From the NCBI GenBank assembly GCA_938010715.1, contig CALLVG010000107.1, positions 1 to 45,178 of the forward strand: DNA of 45,178 bases. The letters run 5' to 3'. The translations under genes were made by a program, and so were the position numbers. The notes beneath the pieces were generated by a model. That model saw nothing but the letters and a program-made list of their open reading frames with translations. It was not told the origin of the DNA and searched no databases. The stretch's first letter is position 1. Each line of letters starts with the position of its first letter. The stretch is from an uncultured Saprospiraceae bacterium (lineage in GTDB: Bacteria; Bacteroidota; Bacteroidia; Chitinophagales; Saprospiraceae). Of the stretch, positions 28,573 through 39,600 are shown piece by piece.

Positions 28573-30482
28573 TAAATTGCGACTCGTGCTGTAGCACGAT
28601 GTTTCTCGCCTCTTATTTTCAAATAATATATTCCACCAGACAATGTTGCTATCTCGGTATTAAATGAGACTTCTCCACTATTGAAGTTCTTTTCTTTAAT
28701 GACTTCTCTTACCATTTTACCATTTACATCAAAAAGAGAAGCGGTTATTCTATCAGATTTTTTTAAATAAAAAGTCGTTGTAAAATCACCTTGAGTTGGG
28801 TTGGGATATACGTTAACTTTGATCTTGTCCAAGACAAGCGTATTCACTACCGAATTAACTGTGTCTCTTACCGTAGTATCTTGCATCTCTTCTTTAAACA
28901 CTGCTTTCAAAAATATGGGTTCACCTGTCAAAGGCACATCCAAAGTAGCAATCGTATCCGTCATTTTTGAAGTCAAATAATGCCAAGGATAACGTTCCAA
29001 ACTTTCGATATTTAGAGAATCATCAAAATCGTAAAGTTGATAGGCATATTCAGAACTATCGATCGATGTTCTGGCCCAAAGCACATACATTACCTCCTCA
29101 TTTGCATTTGAAAAAGCACAACCTCTTATAGAATCTGAATCTTCAATGTGAAGTTGTTGACTCAGCGAATCATTAAATCTATAGCCACTAAGAACCGTAG
29201 CACAAGAACCATAAGCAATGCCTGTTGCTGTTAATTCGTATTCATGAGGAGTTGTTCCTGTAAGATTCTTGACCAATCCCATTACTTCAAATTCGTAATT
29301 GGCAGAGTCAAGCGGTTCGACATCTGCTAAGCTATAGACATGGAACTGGCGAACGTCATGCTGTTGAAGAGAGACTAAAGCTTTGGTTAAAAAATTTCTT
29401 TGAGACATTGCTGTGCCGATAAAGCCTTCAGTAAAGGAGATTCTTGGAATATTACTTTCAGTAAGAATCCATTCTTTGGCTGGAAAATCGTTGCCGTCGT
29501 ATCCGTACTTGGTCAAGACATCTTCAAAGTCTTGCCTTCGAGTCAATAACCCATCCAATGCTCTATCGGAGTGTCTAAAATAGACAAAGTCCATTGTGTT
29601 GTCATCCCAACCTTGCATACTTCCGTCAAGATGCGGATAACTGTGAAAACTCATACAGTCAAAATAGGCTCCGCCTTTATGCGGAAACTCTACCGTGATA
29701 GAGCCATCAACTGGATTATCCGTGTTTCTCAAAATTGCATCTAAATAGCTCGGATTACCCAAGCCTCCTACGGCAATATAATCATCAGGATCTACCGATT
29801 TCACGACTTCGTAAGTAATGCGGAGCATTCTTACATAATGATGTATCGGAGCAAAAATGTGCACTTCGCAAGGTGGTGGGTCATTTGTCCACCAATTGCC
29901 CGGCCAATCGGGACTTAGCGGCGCATTGCCACCTACGTCTAAATCTGGCTCATTCCAAACCTCCCAAAACTTCACCTGATCCCCGTAATTTTCAGCGAGC
30001 AGATGCACATATCGAGCAAAGTAATTAGTGTCATTGTAAGGCGTCCCGTTCTCGCCATTATCCCAGATAGGAGTGTACATATTTAGAAAGAGCTTAGAGC
30101 GCTGATCCTCGCAATAGTAATTGGTATCTCTATGCTCAGGAGAAGGTTGTCCTACAAAAAGCACATGGTCTTTCATCCCCAATTTATCGTAATGCTCAAA
30201 TGCCTCTACTCTAATATCGTACCCCCAATATTCGACAAAAAGCTCAGGTAGCTCTGGGCGAAAAGCATTAATACCAAAACCAGACAAATCAAGGCTATCG
30301 TTACCCGCAGCAATATTTGCGAGATTTTCATCTCTCCAAGGTGGATATGCTCCCATGTTGGCGCCATATCCAAAATCCCCGGTGTAGGGTTTGACTTCAT
30401 CATTGGCAGTGCGATCAAATTGACCATAGCAATTCATCATGCCAATAAAAGACACCACCAAGACCATAATGCATACGCGCAT
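28569..30482 (-). CDS. Secreted glycoside hydrolase-like protein (GH-A clan-like) with T9SS type A sorting domain
   Basis: KFWEVWNEPDLDVGG acid/base-type NEP motif, EWILTESNIPR nucleophile-type motif, and C-terminal VYPNPTQGDFTTTF...SGGIYYLKIRGEKHRATARVAIY. Confidence 0.75.
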   Translation of the reverse strand: MRVCIMVLVVSFIGMMNCYGQFDRTANDEVKPYTGDFGYGANMGAYPPWRDENLANIAAGNDSLDLSGFGINAFRPELPELFVEYWGYDIRVEAFEHYDKLGMKDHVLFVGQPSPEHRDTNYYCEDQRSKLFLNMYTPIWDNGENGTPYNDTNYFARYVHLLAENYGDQVKFWEVWNEPDLDVGGNAPLSPDWPGNWWTNDPPPCEVHIFAPIHHYVRMLRITYEVVKSVDPDDYIAVGGLGNPSYLDAILRNTDNPVDGSITVEFPHKGGAYFDCMSFHSYPHLDGSMQGWDDNTMDFVYFRHSDRALDGLLTRRQDFEDVLTKYGYDGNDFPAKEWILTESNIPRISFTEGFIGTAMSQRNFLTKALVSLQQHDVRQFHVYSLADVEPLDSANYEFEVMGLVKNLTGTTPHEYELTATGIAYGSCATVLSGYRFNDSLSQQLHIEDSDSIRGCAFSNANEEVMYVLWARTSIDSSEYAYQLYDFDDSLNIESLERYPWHYLTSKMTDTIATLDVPLTGEPIFLKAVFKEEMQDTTVRDTVNSVVNTLVLDKIKVNVYPNPTQGDFTTTFYLKKSDRITASLFDVNGKMVREVIKEKNFNSGEVSFNTEIATLSGGIYYLKIRGEKHRATARVAIY

Positions 30483-30788
30483 AATAGAATTCTAATTTTC
30501 ATTCTTTGAAACGATAATTCGTTTAAAGAACCTTTCCAGAGAAAACAAAATATTATTATATGTGATATTCTCAGAAAGCGTGAACTAGTGAATTTCGTTT
30601 CACTAAAAAAACATTGAGGGGGAATCTAAAAGATTAATAATCAACAATTTGGGGGAAAATTGCAACCGCAATTTCGGTATTTAATGTGGCATTATCTACA
30701 TGAAATTTGAATGTTTCAAGTCACTTTGGTTAAAATTATTAACCTTTGACTAATATTTCATCGATTATCAACCTAATTCATAACCAAA

Positions 30789-31343
30789 ATGTCGCCAGAA
30801 AGTTTTGACCCGCGTCCATTGTTCTATCAACTCAACTGGAAGCAAAGAATTACCGCATGGATTCTTTTGGCAATAATTTTTATTCTTTTGGTACTATACT
30901 CTTTTGAATTGTCAAAATTTGGGAATACATTTCAATCTGAAAGTTTATTTAAAAGAGCATGGTTAATTTTTGGAATCTTGGGCGCCGCATTAGGTTTTAT
31001 AGTTGGCAAAGCAGAAAAAGACTTGACAGAAAAATTTAAAATTTTCGTATTTATATTTTTGTCGGCATTGTTTTTTGCACCTTTGCTCACCAATCTTACC
31101 AACCGATGGTTTAGTGGCGATTCAGAAATAAAATCTTATGAGGTTTTTGAAGTTGAAACGATTGGACCTCCCAAGAAAATTTCTGAAAAACATTGGTCAA
31201 CAGGAGATTATTTCATCTTTGTTTTTGAAGAGGGTGAATTAGAAAAAATTCGCTTAAACGATTTGACTGAAGAACCAGTGAAGGGGCAAAAAATAGATTT
31301 AGAAATAAGAGAGGGTTTATTAGGTTGGAAATTTGTAGAATAA
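30789..31343 (+). CDS. Hypothetical membrane protein
   Basis: Three predicted hydrophobic segments, good ORF, 2 bp upstream of the next gene. Confidence 0.6.
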   Translation: MSPESFDPRPLFYQLNWKQRITAWILLAIIFILLVLYSFELSKFGNTFQSESLFKRAWLIFGILGAALGFIVGKAEKDLTEKFKIFVFIFLSALFFAPLLTNLTNRWFSGDSEIKSYEVFEVETIGPPKKISEKHWSTGDYFIFVFEEGELEKIRLNDLTEEPVKGQKIDLEIREGLLGWKFVE

Positions 31344-31344
31344 A

Positions 31345-32433
31345 GTGAGTAAACGAACTTCAATAGAACAGGCAGAACAGGAAGTACTTGAGTCCATCAA
31401 GTTTTCGCGAATTATCATCCCAATCCTCATTGGCTTGGGAGTGGTTGCCTATTTACTTTGGAAACAATTTGACCCAGCAGAATTTGCCAAAATCGATTGG
31501 TCCTCTCATACTTTATTTTGGGTTTTAGCTTCGCTTGTTTTTTTGGTCATTCGCCATTTGGCTTACGCTAATCGTCTGCGCATCTTATCCGATTATGAAT
31601 TTGGTTGGAAAAAATCCATTGAGCTGATCTTTATTTGGGAATTTAGTACTTCAATTTCTCCAACGAGTGTTGGTGGTTCAGCGGTAGCCTTATTCGTATT
31701 ATCGCAAGAGAAACTGTCCGCAGCCAAAACAGCAACCATCGTTATTTATTCCGTTGTTTTGGATTCGCTTTTCTTCGTGCTATTTATTCCAATTTTTGTT
31801 TTCTTTTTAGGAAATGACGTGATACATCCTTCTTTGGTTGGAAAAACAGAACTCAACGCTATTGGCGTTTCTTTTTGGACTTTTTACGGTATCATGCTCA
31901 GCTATGGATCTCTTTTCTTTTATGGGCTTTTTGTTAACCCAAAACAAATCAAAAGATTACTCGGTGGCATCACAAGTTTTGGTTTTTTGAAAAGGTGGCA
32001 ACGCAAAGCAATAGAACTGGGAAGTAACATGGTACTAACTTCTGAGGACATGAAAAATAGAAGCTACGGCTATCATTTTTCTGCCTTTCTTTTTACTGCA
32101 ATTGCTTGGTCGTGTAGATTTATATTATTGAGTTGTTTGATTATTGCGTTTGTAGATATTTCGCTTGACTTCGAGACACAAGCGTTGCTTTATACCCGGC
32201 TCAAGGCAATGTTTATCCTCATCATTTTCAGCCCAACTCCAGGGGGTGCTGGTTTTGTAGAATATGTTTTTGGCAACTTTTTAACTGATTTTGTTCCGAT
32301 AGGTATCGCACCAGTGATAAGTTTTATATGGCGATTGTTTGCCTATTATTCATATCTTTTGATGGGGGTTATTATTGTTCCTAACTGGCTGCGAGGTGTA
32401 ATTGCAAGAAGAAAGCTGTCTCAAAACTCCTAA
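31345..32433 (+). CDS. Lysylphosphatidylglycerol synthase TM-region / UPF0104-like flippase-type membrane protein
   Basis: SPTSVGGSAVALFVLSQE and FSPTPGGAGFVEYVFG motifs with multiple TM helices; GTG start. Confidence 0.85.
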   Translation: MSKRTSIEQAEQEVLESIKFSRIIIPILIGLGVVAYLLWKQFDPAEFAKIDWSSHTLFWVLASLVFLVIRHLAYANRLRILSDYEFGWKKSIELIFIWEFSTSISPTSVGGSAVALFVLSQEKLSAAKTATIVIYSVVLDSLFFVLFIPIFVFFLGNDVIHPSLVGKTELNAIGVSFWTFYGIMLSYGSLFFYGLFVNPKQIKRLLGGITSFGFLKRWQRKAIELGSNMVLTSEDMKNRSYGYHFSAFLFTAIAWSCRFILLSCLIIAFVDISLDFETQALLYTRLKAMFILIIFSPTPGGAGFVEYVFGNFLTDFVPIGIAPVISFIWRLFAYYSYLLMGVIIVPNWLRGVIARRKLSQNS

Positions 32434-32525
32434 ACAAAAATTGTCTTTATATCGTTTCTTAATCGAACTGAGGCAAGATTCAAAAGATCCCTCAGTCAAA
32501 TATTTTACCTGCAAAATCAATTATC

Positions 32526-33050
32526 ATGATTTCAAAAAAAATGGAAAAGGCGCTCAATGAGCAAATCGGATTGGAAGGATATGCTTCTTTTTTATACTTA
32601 TCGATGTCTGCTTGGTGTGATAGTGAAGGATTGAAAGGCTGCACTCAATTTATGCGTCGTCAATCTGAAGAAGAACAGATGCACATGATGAAAATTTTTG
32701 ATTATTTGAGTGAAGTGGGTGGACATCCATTGACGCCTGCCATCAAACAACCACCTTCTAAGTTTACTTCGGTTCAAAAATTATTTGATGAAGTCTATGC
32801 ACATGAGCAAAAGGTAACCAAGTCAATCCATAAATTAGTTTCGCTTGCCAAGGCAGAAGATGACTATACCACCTTCGAGTTTTTGCAGTGGTATGTCATG
32901 GAGCAACGTGAAGAAGAAGATCAAATGCGAACCATTTTAGATAGAATAAAAATCATCGGAAAAGGCCCACAAAGTCTTTATTTTATTGATAAAGAAATTG
33001 AGGGAATTAATGCAGAAGCACTTGCGAATGAAGCGGAGGGAGAAGCATAA
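32526..33050 (+). CDS. ftnA: Ferritin (bacterial non-heme)
   Basis: EQIGLEGYASFLYLSMSAWCD, RRQSEEEQMHMMKIFDYL, FLQWYVMEQREEEDQMRTILD. Confidence 0.95.
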   Translation: MISKKMEKALNEQIGLEGYASFLYLSMSAWCDSEGLKGCTQFMRRQSEEEQMHMMKIFDYLSEVGGHPLTPAIKQPPSKFTSVQKLFDEVYAHEQKVTKSIHKLVSLAKAEDDYTTFEFLQWYVMEQREEEDQMRTILDRIKIIGKGPQSLYFIDKEIEGINAEALANEAEGEA

Positions 33051-33067
33051 TTCTAAATCAAGGATGC

Positions 33068-33117
33068 TTAAAAAATAACTTCCCGATTTCAATTAAGTAG
33101 GGAGGCTATTTTTTGAG
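33068..33117. repeat. Second copy of the CTCAAAAAATAACTTCCC inverted-repeat family
   Basis: TTAAAAAATAACTTCCCGATTTCAATTAAGTAGGGAGGCTATTTTTTGAG; arms pair with two G-T wobbles; matches 7623-7640 and the right arm at 7696-7729. Confidence 0.65.
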
Positions 33118-33136
33118 TAATACTAAAGTTAATAAG

Positions 33137-33544
33137 ATGAATTTCAAATATCTATTTCTCTTTTTATTGGGCATCTCTATTCATTTCACAAGTTTAGTTT
33201 CTTGTCGTTCTAATCAGACAGATTCAAAGGAATTTGTGGAAAAAGAAAATAAAAAATTGAACGGCAAATGGAAACTACAAATTAAAACTCCCCGAGGTCC
33301 TCGGACTCCTCTTTTATTTGTCAATGGCGATGTCGGTGCTTATGAAGGACAACCTATCGACATCGGGATTGATGGTGATAAATTTTCTTTCAAAGCAGAA
33401 CAGGAAGCCGGCAAAATGGGCATCATGAAATTTCGTTTCAATGGAGTTTTAAAAAATGATAAATTGGAAGGTGAATACACTTTATTAAACACGACTTTTG
33501 CTGGACGTTCGAGTATTTTTTATGGTACTCGGATTTTGGAGTGA
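33137..33544 (+). CDS. Putative lipoprotein
   Basis: MNFKYLFLFLLGISIHFTSLVSC lipobox. The tracked TTG start (33113) falls inside the repeat; ATG at 33137 preferred. Confidence 0.6.
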   Translation: MNFKYLFLFLLGISIHFTSLVSCRSNQTDSKEFVEKENKKLNGKWKLQIKTPRGPRTPLLFVNGDVGAYEGQPIDIGIDGDKFSFKAEQEAGKMGIMKFRFNGVLKNDKLEGEYTLLNTTFAGRSSIFYGTRILE

Positions 33545-33662
33545 GCGACTTAGGTACGAACGCAAAGGCGCAAAGATGCAGAGGGCGCAACGCAAAAAAG
33601 AGGCACTCCAAACGGAGCACCTCTCAAAAACCAAAAAGTTATTTTTCCAATAAATTATATTC

Positions 33663-36600
33663 TTAATCCAATAACATCATTTTGCGAGTAGCAGAATTAT
33701 CTGCAGTTTCGAGGCGGTAATAGTACACCCCTTTCGCATTCAAATCAGTTCTTGAAATTGAAATCTCGTTGTATCCTTTCGGATAATTTTCAGTCTGTGT
33801 TTTAATCAATTTTCCAGAAATATCGAAAATTGAAAGCGTTGCTTCAGAAGCTTCTGGTAGTTCAAAACCAATCAAAGTTCCTTTTGAAAATGGATTTGGT
33901 TTGTTTTGGTAAAGACTGAATGCGTCTTGCGCAATCGCTTCTCCGTTGAATCTCAATTCTACATCTTTCAGTTCTCCTTCCGCATTGAAAGCCTCAGCAG
34001 TTGTATATTCAGAAGTGATCTTTAATACTTCTTTTAAATCAATATCATTTGTTGCGCGAAAAGTCAATTCAAAGAATAATTCTTCTGGTGCATGGTTGGC
34101 ATTCCAACTCGTTGTAATGATTCCTTCATCAACCATTGCAAATCCGAAATTGCTCATTTTTACAAAATCGTTTTCAACAATATTTTCAAACTGAACCATG
34201 TCTGAATCAAATTCTAAAGTAAATTGGTAACCAAATAAGTCAGCCGCATCTTCTACCTCAAATCGAATCGTTTGTGCTGCTCCTGCTTTCAGTGTTGAGT
34301 TTTCAACATTTACAACTTGTAAACCATTCGTTCTATCATCAATTGATTTTAAACTTCCAGTTTGTGCATCACCGTTTACATCCCCGATTTTCACTGCAAC
34401 GAAATTTGAACTTAATTCGCTTGTTGATAAATTGTTGTAATTTATTACTTCAGGAAAACCAAATGGCGCTTTCGGATCTGGAAAGATGTAATCTTTTTCC
34501 ACAAACCTCCATGAAGTATTATTGGTAAATTCATTGTTGATTCTAAGGATTACTTTTCTGATAGCCACGATATCCAATGTCGTAATGGTTCCCGTTCTAT
34601 TCGCATCCGCCGCAATCAAATGGTAAGGCGTTGGCAATTGTCGTGTCTGCAAGACATGTTGAGAAATCAAATAAATATCGAAAGTCGATACTCCATTTGC
34701 TGCATCTGTATTTTTGATTGGCGTAATGGTATAATCATTTTGCTCGGTCAAACCTCCAAATTCAAACATTCCATTTTCATCGGTCATCAAAGAAGTGGTA
34801 TTGTTTCCACTCAATTCTACTTTCACATCCATGACGCCTTCTCCTTTGATGGTTTCGATATTTCCAGCCATTTTCAACGTAGAAGAACAAACCGACATAT
34901 TGTCTTGAATATCAATAAAGGTCACACAGAAATCCCAATTGTCAGCGTCATCTCCGACCCACATTTGCACCATTTGCAAACCTCGATCATCACAATTGAA
35001 ACCTACCGCAGCTGTAGTTGGAACGTTCATCTGATAATCATCAGCAGTAACCAATCCATCACCATTTACATCTGTAATTCTATTCATTCTGAATTTCAAA
35101 TCATCTTCATCAGTACAAAAATCGAAGCTACTTGCATCAAAATCAATTGCCCAAATTTCGAGCGTACCATCTTGCATCAACTCCGCTGAAAGACCATTGT
35201 GACAAACTGGTGTTGGCTTCTTACAATCCTTCACTTCAAATTCAAAACTATGCGTGCCTGTATTTCCACAACCATCAATCGCAAGGAAGGTGATGCTGTG
35301 TTTTCCTAAAGGAAGTGTTTTGCTAAAGGCATCATATCCTTCAGAATCATAAGTACCATTTGCACCCAAATCAAACTTCCATCTAACTGTTAAATCAGTT
35401 GTACATTCTTCATCAATATCTGTTGGGTAGATCGAATAAGTTCCTTCTTTGATGTCGCAAAATCTATTGGTACTACAGAATTCAACCGGCCCATCGTAAC
35501 TAATTACCGGCGCAGTTTGATCTTTTACTCTAATGATTTGTTTATAGGTGTAGTAACCAAATGCGTTGTAATCTTCGTGAGAAATTTTCACTCCACGTGC
35601 ATCGTTTGGCACTTCGATTGGCGCACTGATTCCGTCATAAGCACACCAGTTCATGACGTACCATGTTCTGATAATTTTATAACAAGCACCATCCGTTGAA
35701 ATGTCAAACCTCAAATCTTCGTGATAAGTAGCGATTTGATCACAAGCCATTTCCATGAAAGTTACTTCTGGCGCCTCTTCCATTTCACCACATTCTCCAT
35801 CCCAATCAGCTGGGAACTGAATCATGTATTCATTCTTTGGTTGTACCATAATTGTCTGACGACAACTATTTCTTGATACATTTCCATTTTTATCGATTGC
35901 TTTAAATGTTCTAACAATTGTTCCTGCACCACATTGATCCAATTCTACTCTTGGCTCCAATTCTTCATTATGTGCGCCACAATTATCAACATACGTTGCG
36001 TATCCAAAATGCTCTTGGAGTACCAATGTATCTGTCAAGTCTTGAAGTGTAATTTCATCACAATCAATCCAAACATCTTCTGGCGCTTCACAGGTTGGGC
36101 CTAATTTGTCATAAATTTTGGCCTCAACCATACACTCATTTGAGTTTCCAGAAAAGTCATAGGCTTTCAAAATTACCATGATGGAAGTATCTCCGCAAGC
36201 ATCGTCGCAAGTGAAATTCAAACATTCTCTATAAAGCGAATCTGGTTCGTTCATTCTTTTTATGAAAAGAGAATCAATGCCACAGTTGTCATGAATTCCT
36301 TCGTCAAATTTATCTGCACAAACGATAGCTGTGCCGTCAAGTGTCAAACTGATGTCTGTGAACTCACGACAAATCATTGTTGGAGAAATATTATCTACAA
36401 CTGTAATTTCTACTGCTACTTTTGTTTGGTTAGCACAAGCATCTGTTGCTTGGTAAATGATTTCATGTGTTCCATATTCCAAACCTGGGTTTGGAATATA
36501 TCCACCTTCACGTCCATCAACCCCATTTACATAAATGGCTTCGCCGATTGGTGTAAAAATTTGAATAAATAAATTCTTATCACAATTGTCAAATGCAATC

Positions 36601-39600
36601 GGAGCAGGAATCAAACCAGTTGATGTACAGATTGATTCGTCCTGCGTTACAACTGAGTAGTCTGCTGTAATTTCAAATGGCTCCGCAATGATGGTTGGTC
36701 TAACTTTATCAACAACTTTAATAATTTGAAGGTCGCTGATTTGCTCACCTGTGCACCAGTTCGTCAACGTCCATGTTCTAAAAATTTTGAACATCACTGT
36801 TGTATCAACTCCATCGCAAGTTGCTCCTTTTTCGTCTCTGTAAGTTACAACATACGGACAAGCGCCATGTACTCCATAATTAGGAACACCCGAACCTGTC
36901 ATTTCCAAAATATCTGCATCCTCCAAACCATTCACTGGGTTTCCGCTTGCATCAATTGGTCTATAAATTGGAGTGATAATCGTATCAGGGTAATGCCCTG
37001 CGTTATCAATTATGGTATCAAAAGCAGGACAAAGTCCTATACTCAAATTACAAATATTAGGGTCATCTGTTTCGACAGTTGGTGTACCAAAAGCAGCATT
37101 GGTATCTGTTAGTGGATTATCAATATTATCATCATAATTTGGGTCGAGCGTTACATCCAAACCTTCGTTATCTTTCCAATATCTATAAATGCTATGATAG
37201 GGTGTTACGAACGGGACGTCGTCTCCATTTGGATACGTGCAGTAAAGCATCGCCGTATCAATTGCCTCAACATTATCCAAAATACATTGGTGCAAAGCTG
37301 TTGGCTCAACAATATTTGGGAACGCCGCATATTGCTCACAAGTCCAAGTAACATCATCAGGAAACTCAGGATCGCTTGGCAATAAAACTTTGATAAAAGT
37401 CATACAAAGTTGAGATACGTTTCCGAAATCGTCAGAAGCTTGGTATGTTCTTTTTATGACTGTTTCTAAACAATCGTCATCGTCAAATTTTTCTTCTTCA
37501 ATTAAATTTACAACAGGAATACTACAATTGTCTGTTGCAGTGGGTGCTGCAATCAAATTTGGATCAATTGAACAATTAACCTCAACAGTATCTGTCATCG
37601 GAGGACACATAATTACTGGAGGTTTTTTGTCTTCGATCAATGCAGAACCCCAACAAGAGTTTCCGTCACATCCACCTGAAACATTTATCGTCAAGTTTTG
37701 ACCGATGAATCGGCAGTCAGCAATATTTCCAATTGGTGTTCCATTAAATTCAATATTCACATCAAAACAATCGAAAGTATTGTAAGTGCCTTCCAAAATT
37801 AAATCAGGCGTAATGATTGCTTCTCCGTTTTCATCCAAAGAAATTTGAACATTGTTATTGCAAGCAATCGTTGTATTTTTTAAAGTCACTTCTATCGCAT
37901 CTGAAGTCACACATCCATTTTCAGTTGTTTCAAATACCGTTACGGTAAATGGCCCAGTGCCTTGTCCTGTTTCCCATTCTATAGTTACCGAAATATCATC
38001 TTGAGCAATGATGGTTCCGCCTCCACTTAAAGTCCATGTCGCCTCATTTCCAAAATCATTTACTAAATTGAAAACAGTAATTTCTCCAGGACAAACGAAG
38101 GCTGCACCATCAATTTCAGTTGGCGTAACTGATAATACGATGAACTCAGCTGGCACTCTTTCACTAACACAAACACCACATTCGCATTGTACATAATAAG
38201 TTGTGGTATCTGGAATCGCATTATCCACCAAACCTGCTCCGACTGGATCAAAAACGCTTCCTGTTGCTACCATTGAGCCGCCCATTTCGGCAGTCCACCA
38301 AGTTGTTCTTTGTGTAGAATCTGCGCTACAAGTGATTGTACAAGTTGCTGTCAAACCTTCACTTGCTGGTACGGTTTGGTCTATGCACAATTTATATCCT
38401 TCCACATCTGATGGCGGATCGATTTCCATTTCTGACAATATTTCTACAACTGCCGTTCTCCTACATGCAGGATTAGCAATTTCAACTACTACAACATTAT
38501 ATATCCCTGGTGCTAAACCAGTGAAAGTATTCGTACCAGAAAAAGTTATTCCACCGTCAATTGAATATTCTACGCCAGTCGTAGGAGTGGTTGTAATTGT
38601 AATTTCGCCATTACTCGCTCCAACGCACGACTCATTTTGCACAACAACCGCATCCAATGTAAGTACACATGCACTTGCACCAAAAAATCCAAAATCAAGA
38701 CTATGGTCATTGCAACCTGGGCCACCTGTTGTCACAGGAGTATATGGAAATCCAAAGAGATAACTTGGAACATTTCCAGAACCAATCACTCCATCCGAAT
38801 CATTGAGATTCGGATCTACATTCATACCCATACTATCAATTGTGAGTGTCAGTGTATCAAACAAAGTTTGAGTACTCGTATTAAATTGATTGTAACCAAC
38901 CAAGATGTAATAATCTGTATTGAAAGTTAGATCAGATGTCAAAGAAGAGAAGTAATATTCTCCATTTGCATCGGTTGTGGTGACATCAACAATAGTTCCG
39001 TCGGTTGCATATAAAGCAATATCAACGCCCGGAATAGGTGTCTCAGCTGGATCTTGAATTCCATCCATGTTCGGGTCATACCAAACATAGTTTCCAATTT
39101 CAATTGGAGCCGATTGACATCCTATTTCTAAATCACCTAATCCATTTGCTTTCCCAGAAAAACCGAGTGAACCATCATAAATTTGATAACTTCTATTTCG
39201 CTCGCCTGTAGCATTATCGAACCAAGTTACACCTCCCGTATTGACATTACTAAGAGGGTCAAAAACAGTAGAAATGACTTCTCCTGAACCTGGCTTTATA
39301 GCTAATCCTCCAAGTGCTATTTCTTGATGAAAAGGACTTGTAGAAGGGTTTTGAAAAATATCTGAAAAATAGTATTCACTTCCATTAGGCCCTTGATTGT
39401 TTCCTAACCCACCAGCTGTAGTACATCCTGTATTTCCTTCCAAAGTATAAGTTCCTCCAATATTACAAACCCGAATAATATCTCCTCCTGAATAGGTATC
39501 GTAATAGTCAAAATCATTCGGATCGGGAGAGAATGTACTAAAACCTCCTTGCTGTCCCATTCTATCCAAAAATCCTAAAACCAAAGAACCATCCGCGTCA

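Noticed and set aside
34620-35189. 189-aa plus-strand ORF and many other plus-strand ORFs within 33663-40982
   Set aside because: Antisense to a clear long coding gene with recognisable domains; compositions (many H/I/S/F residues) look like reverse-strand shadow ORFs.
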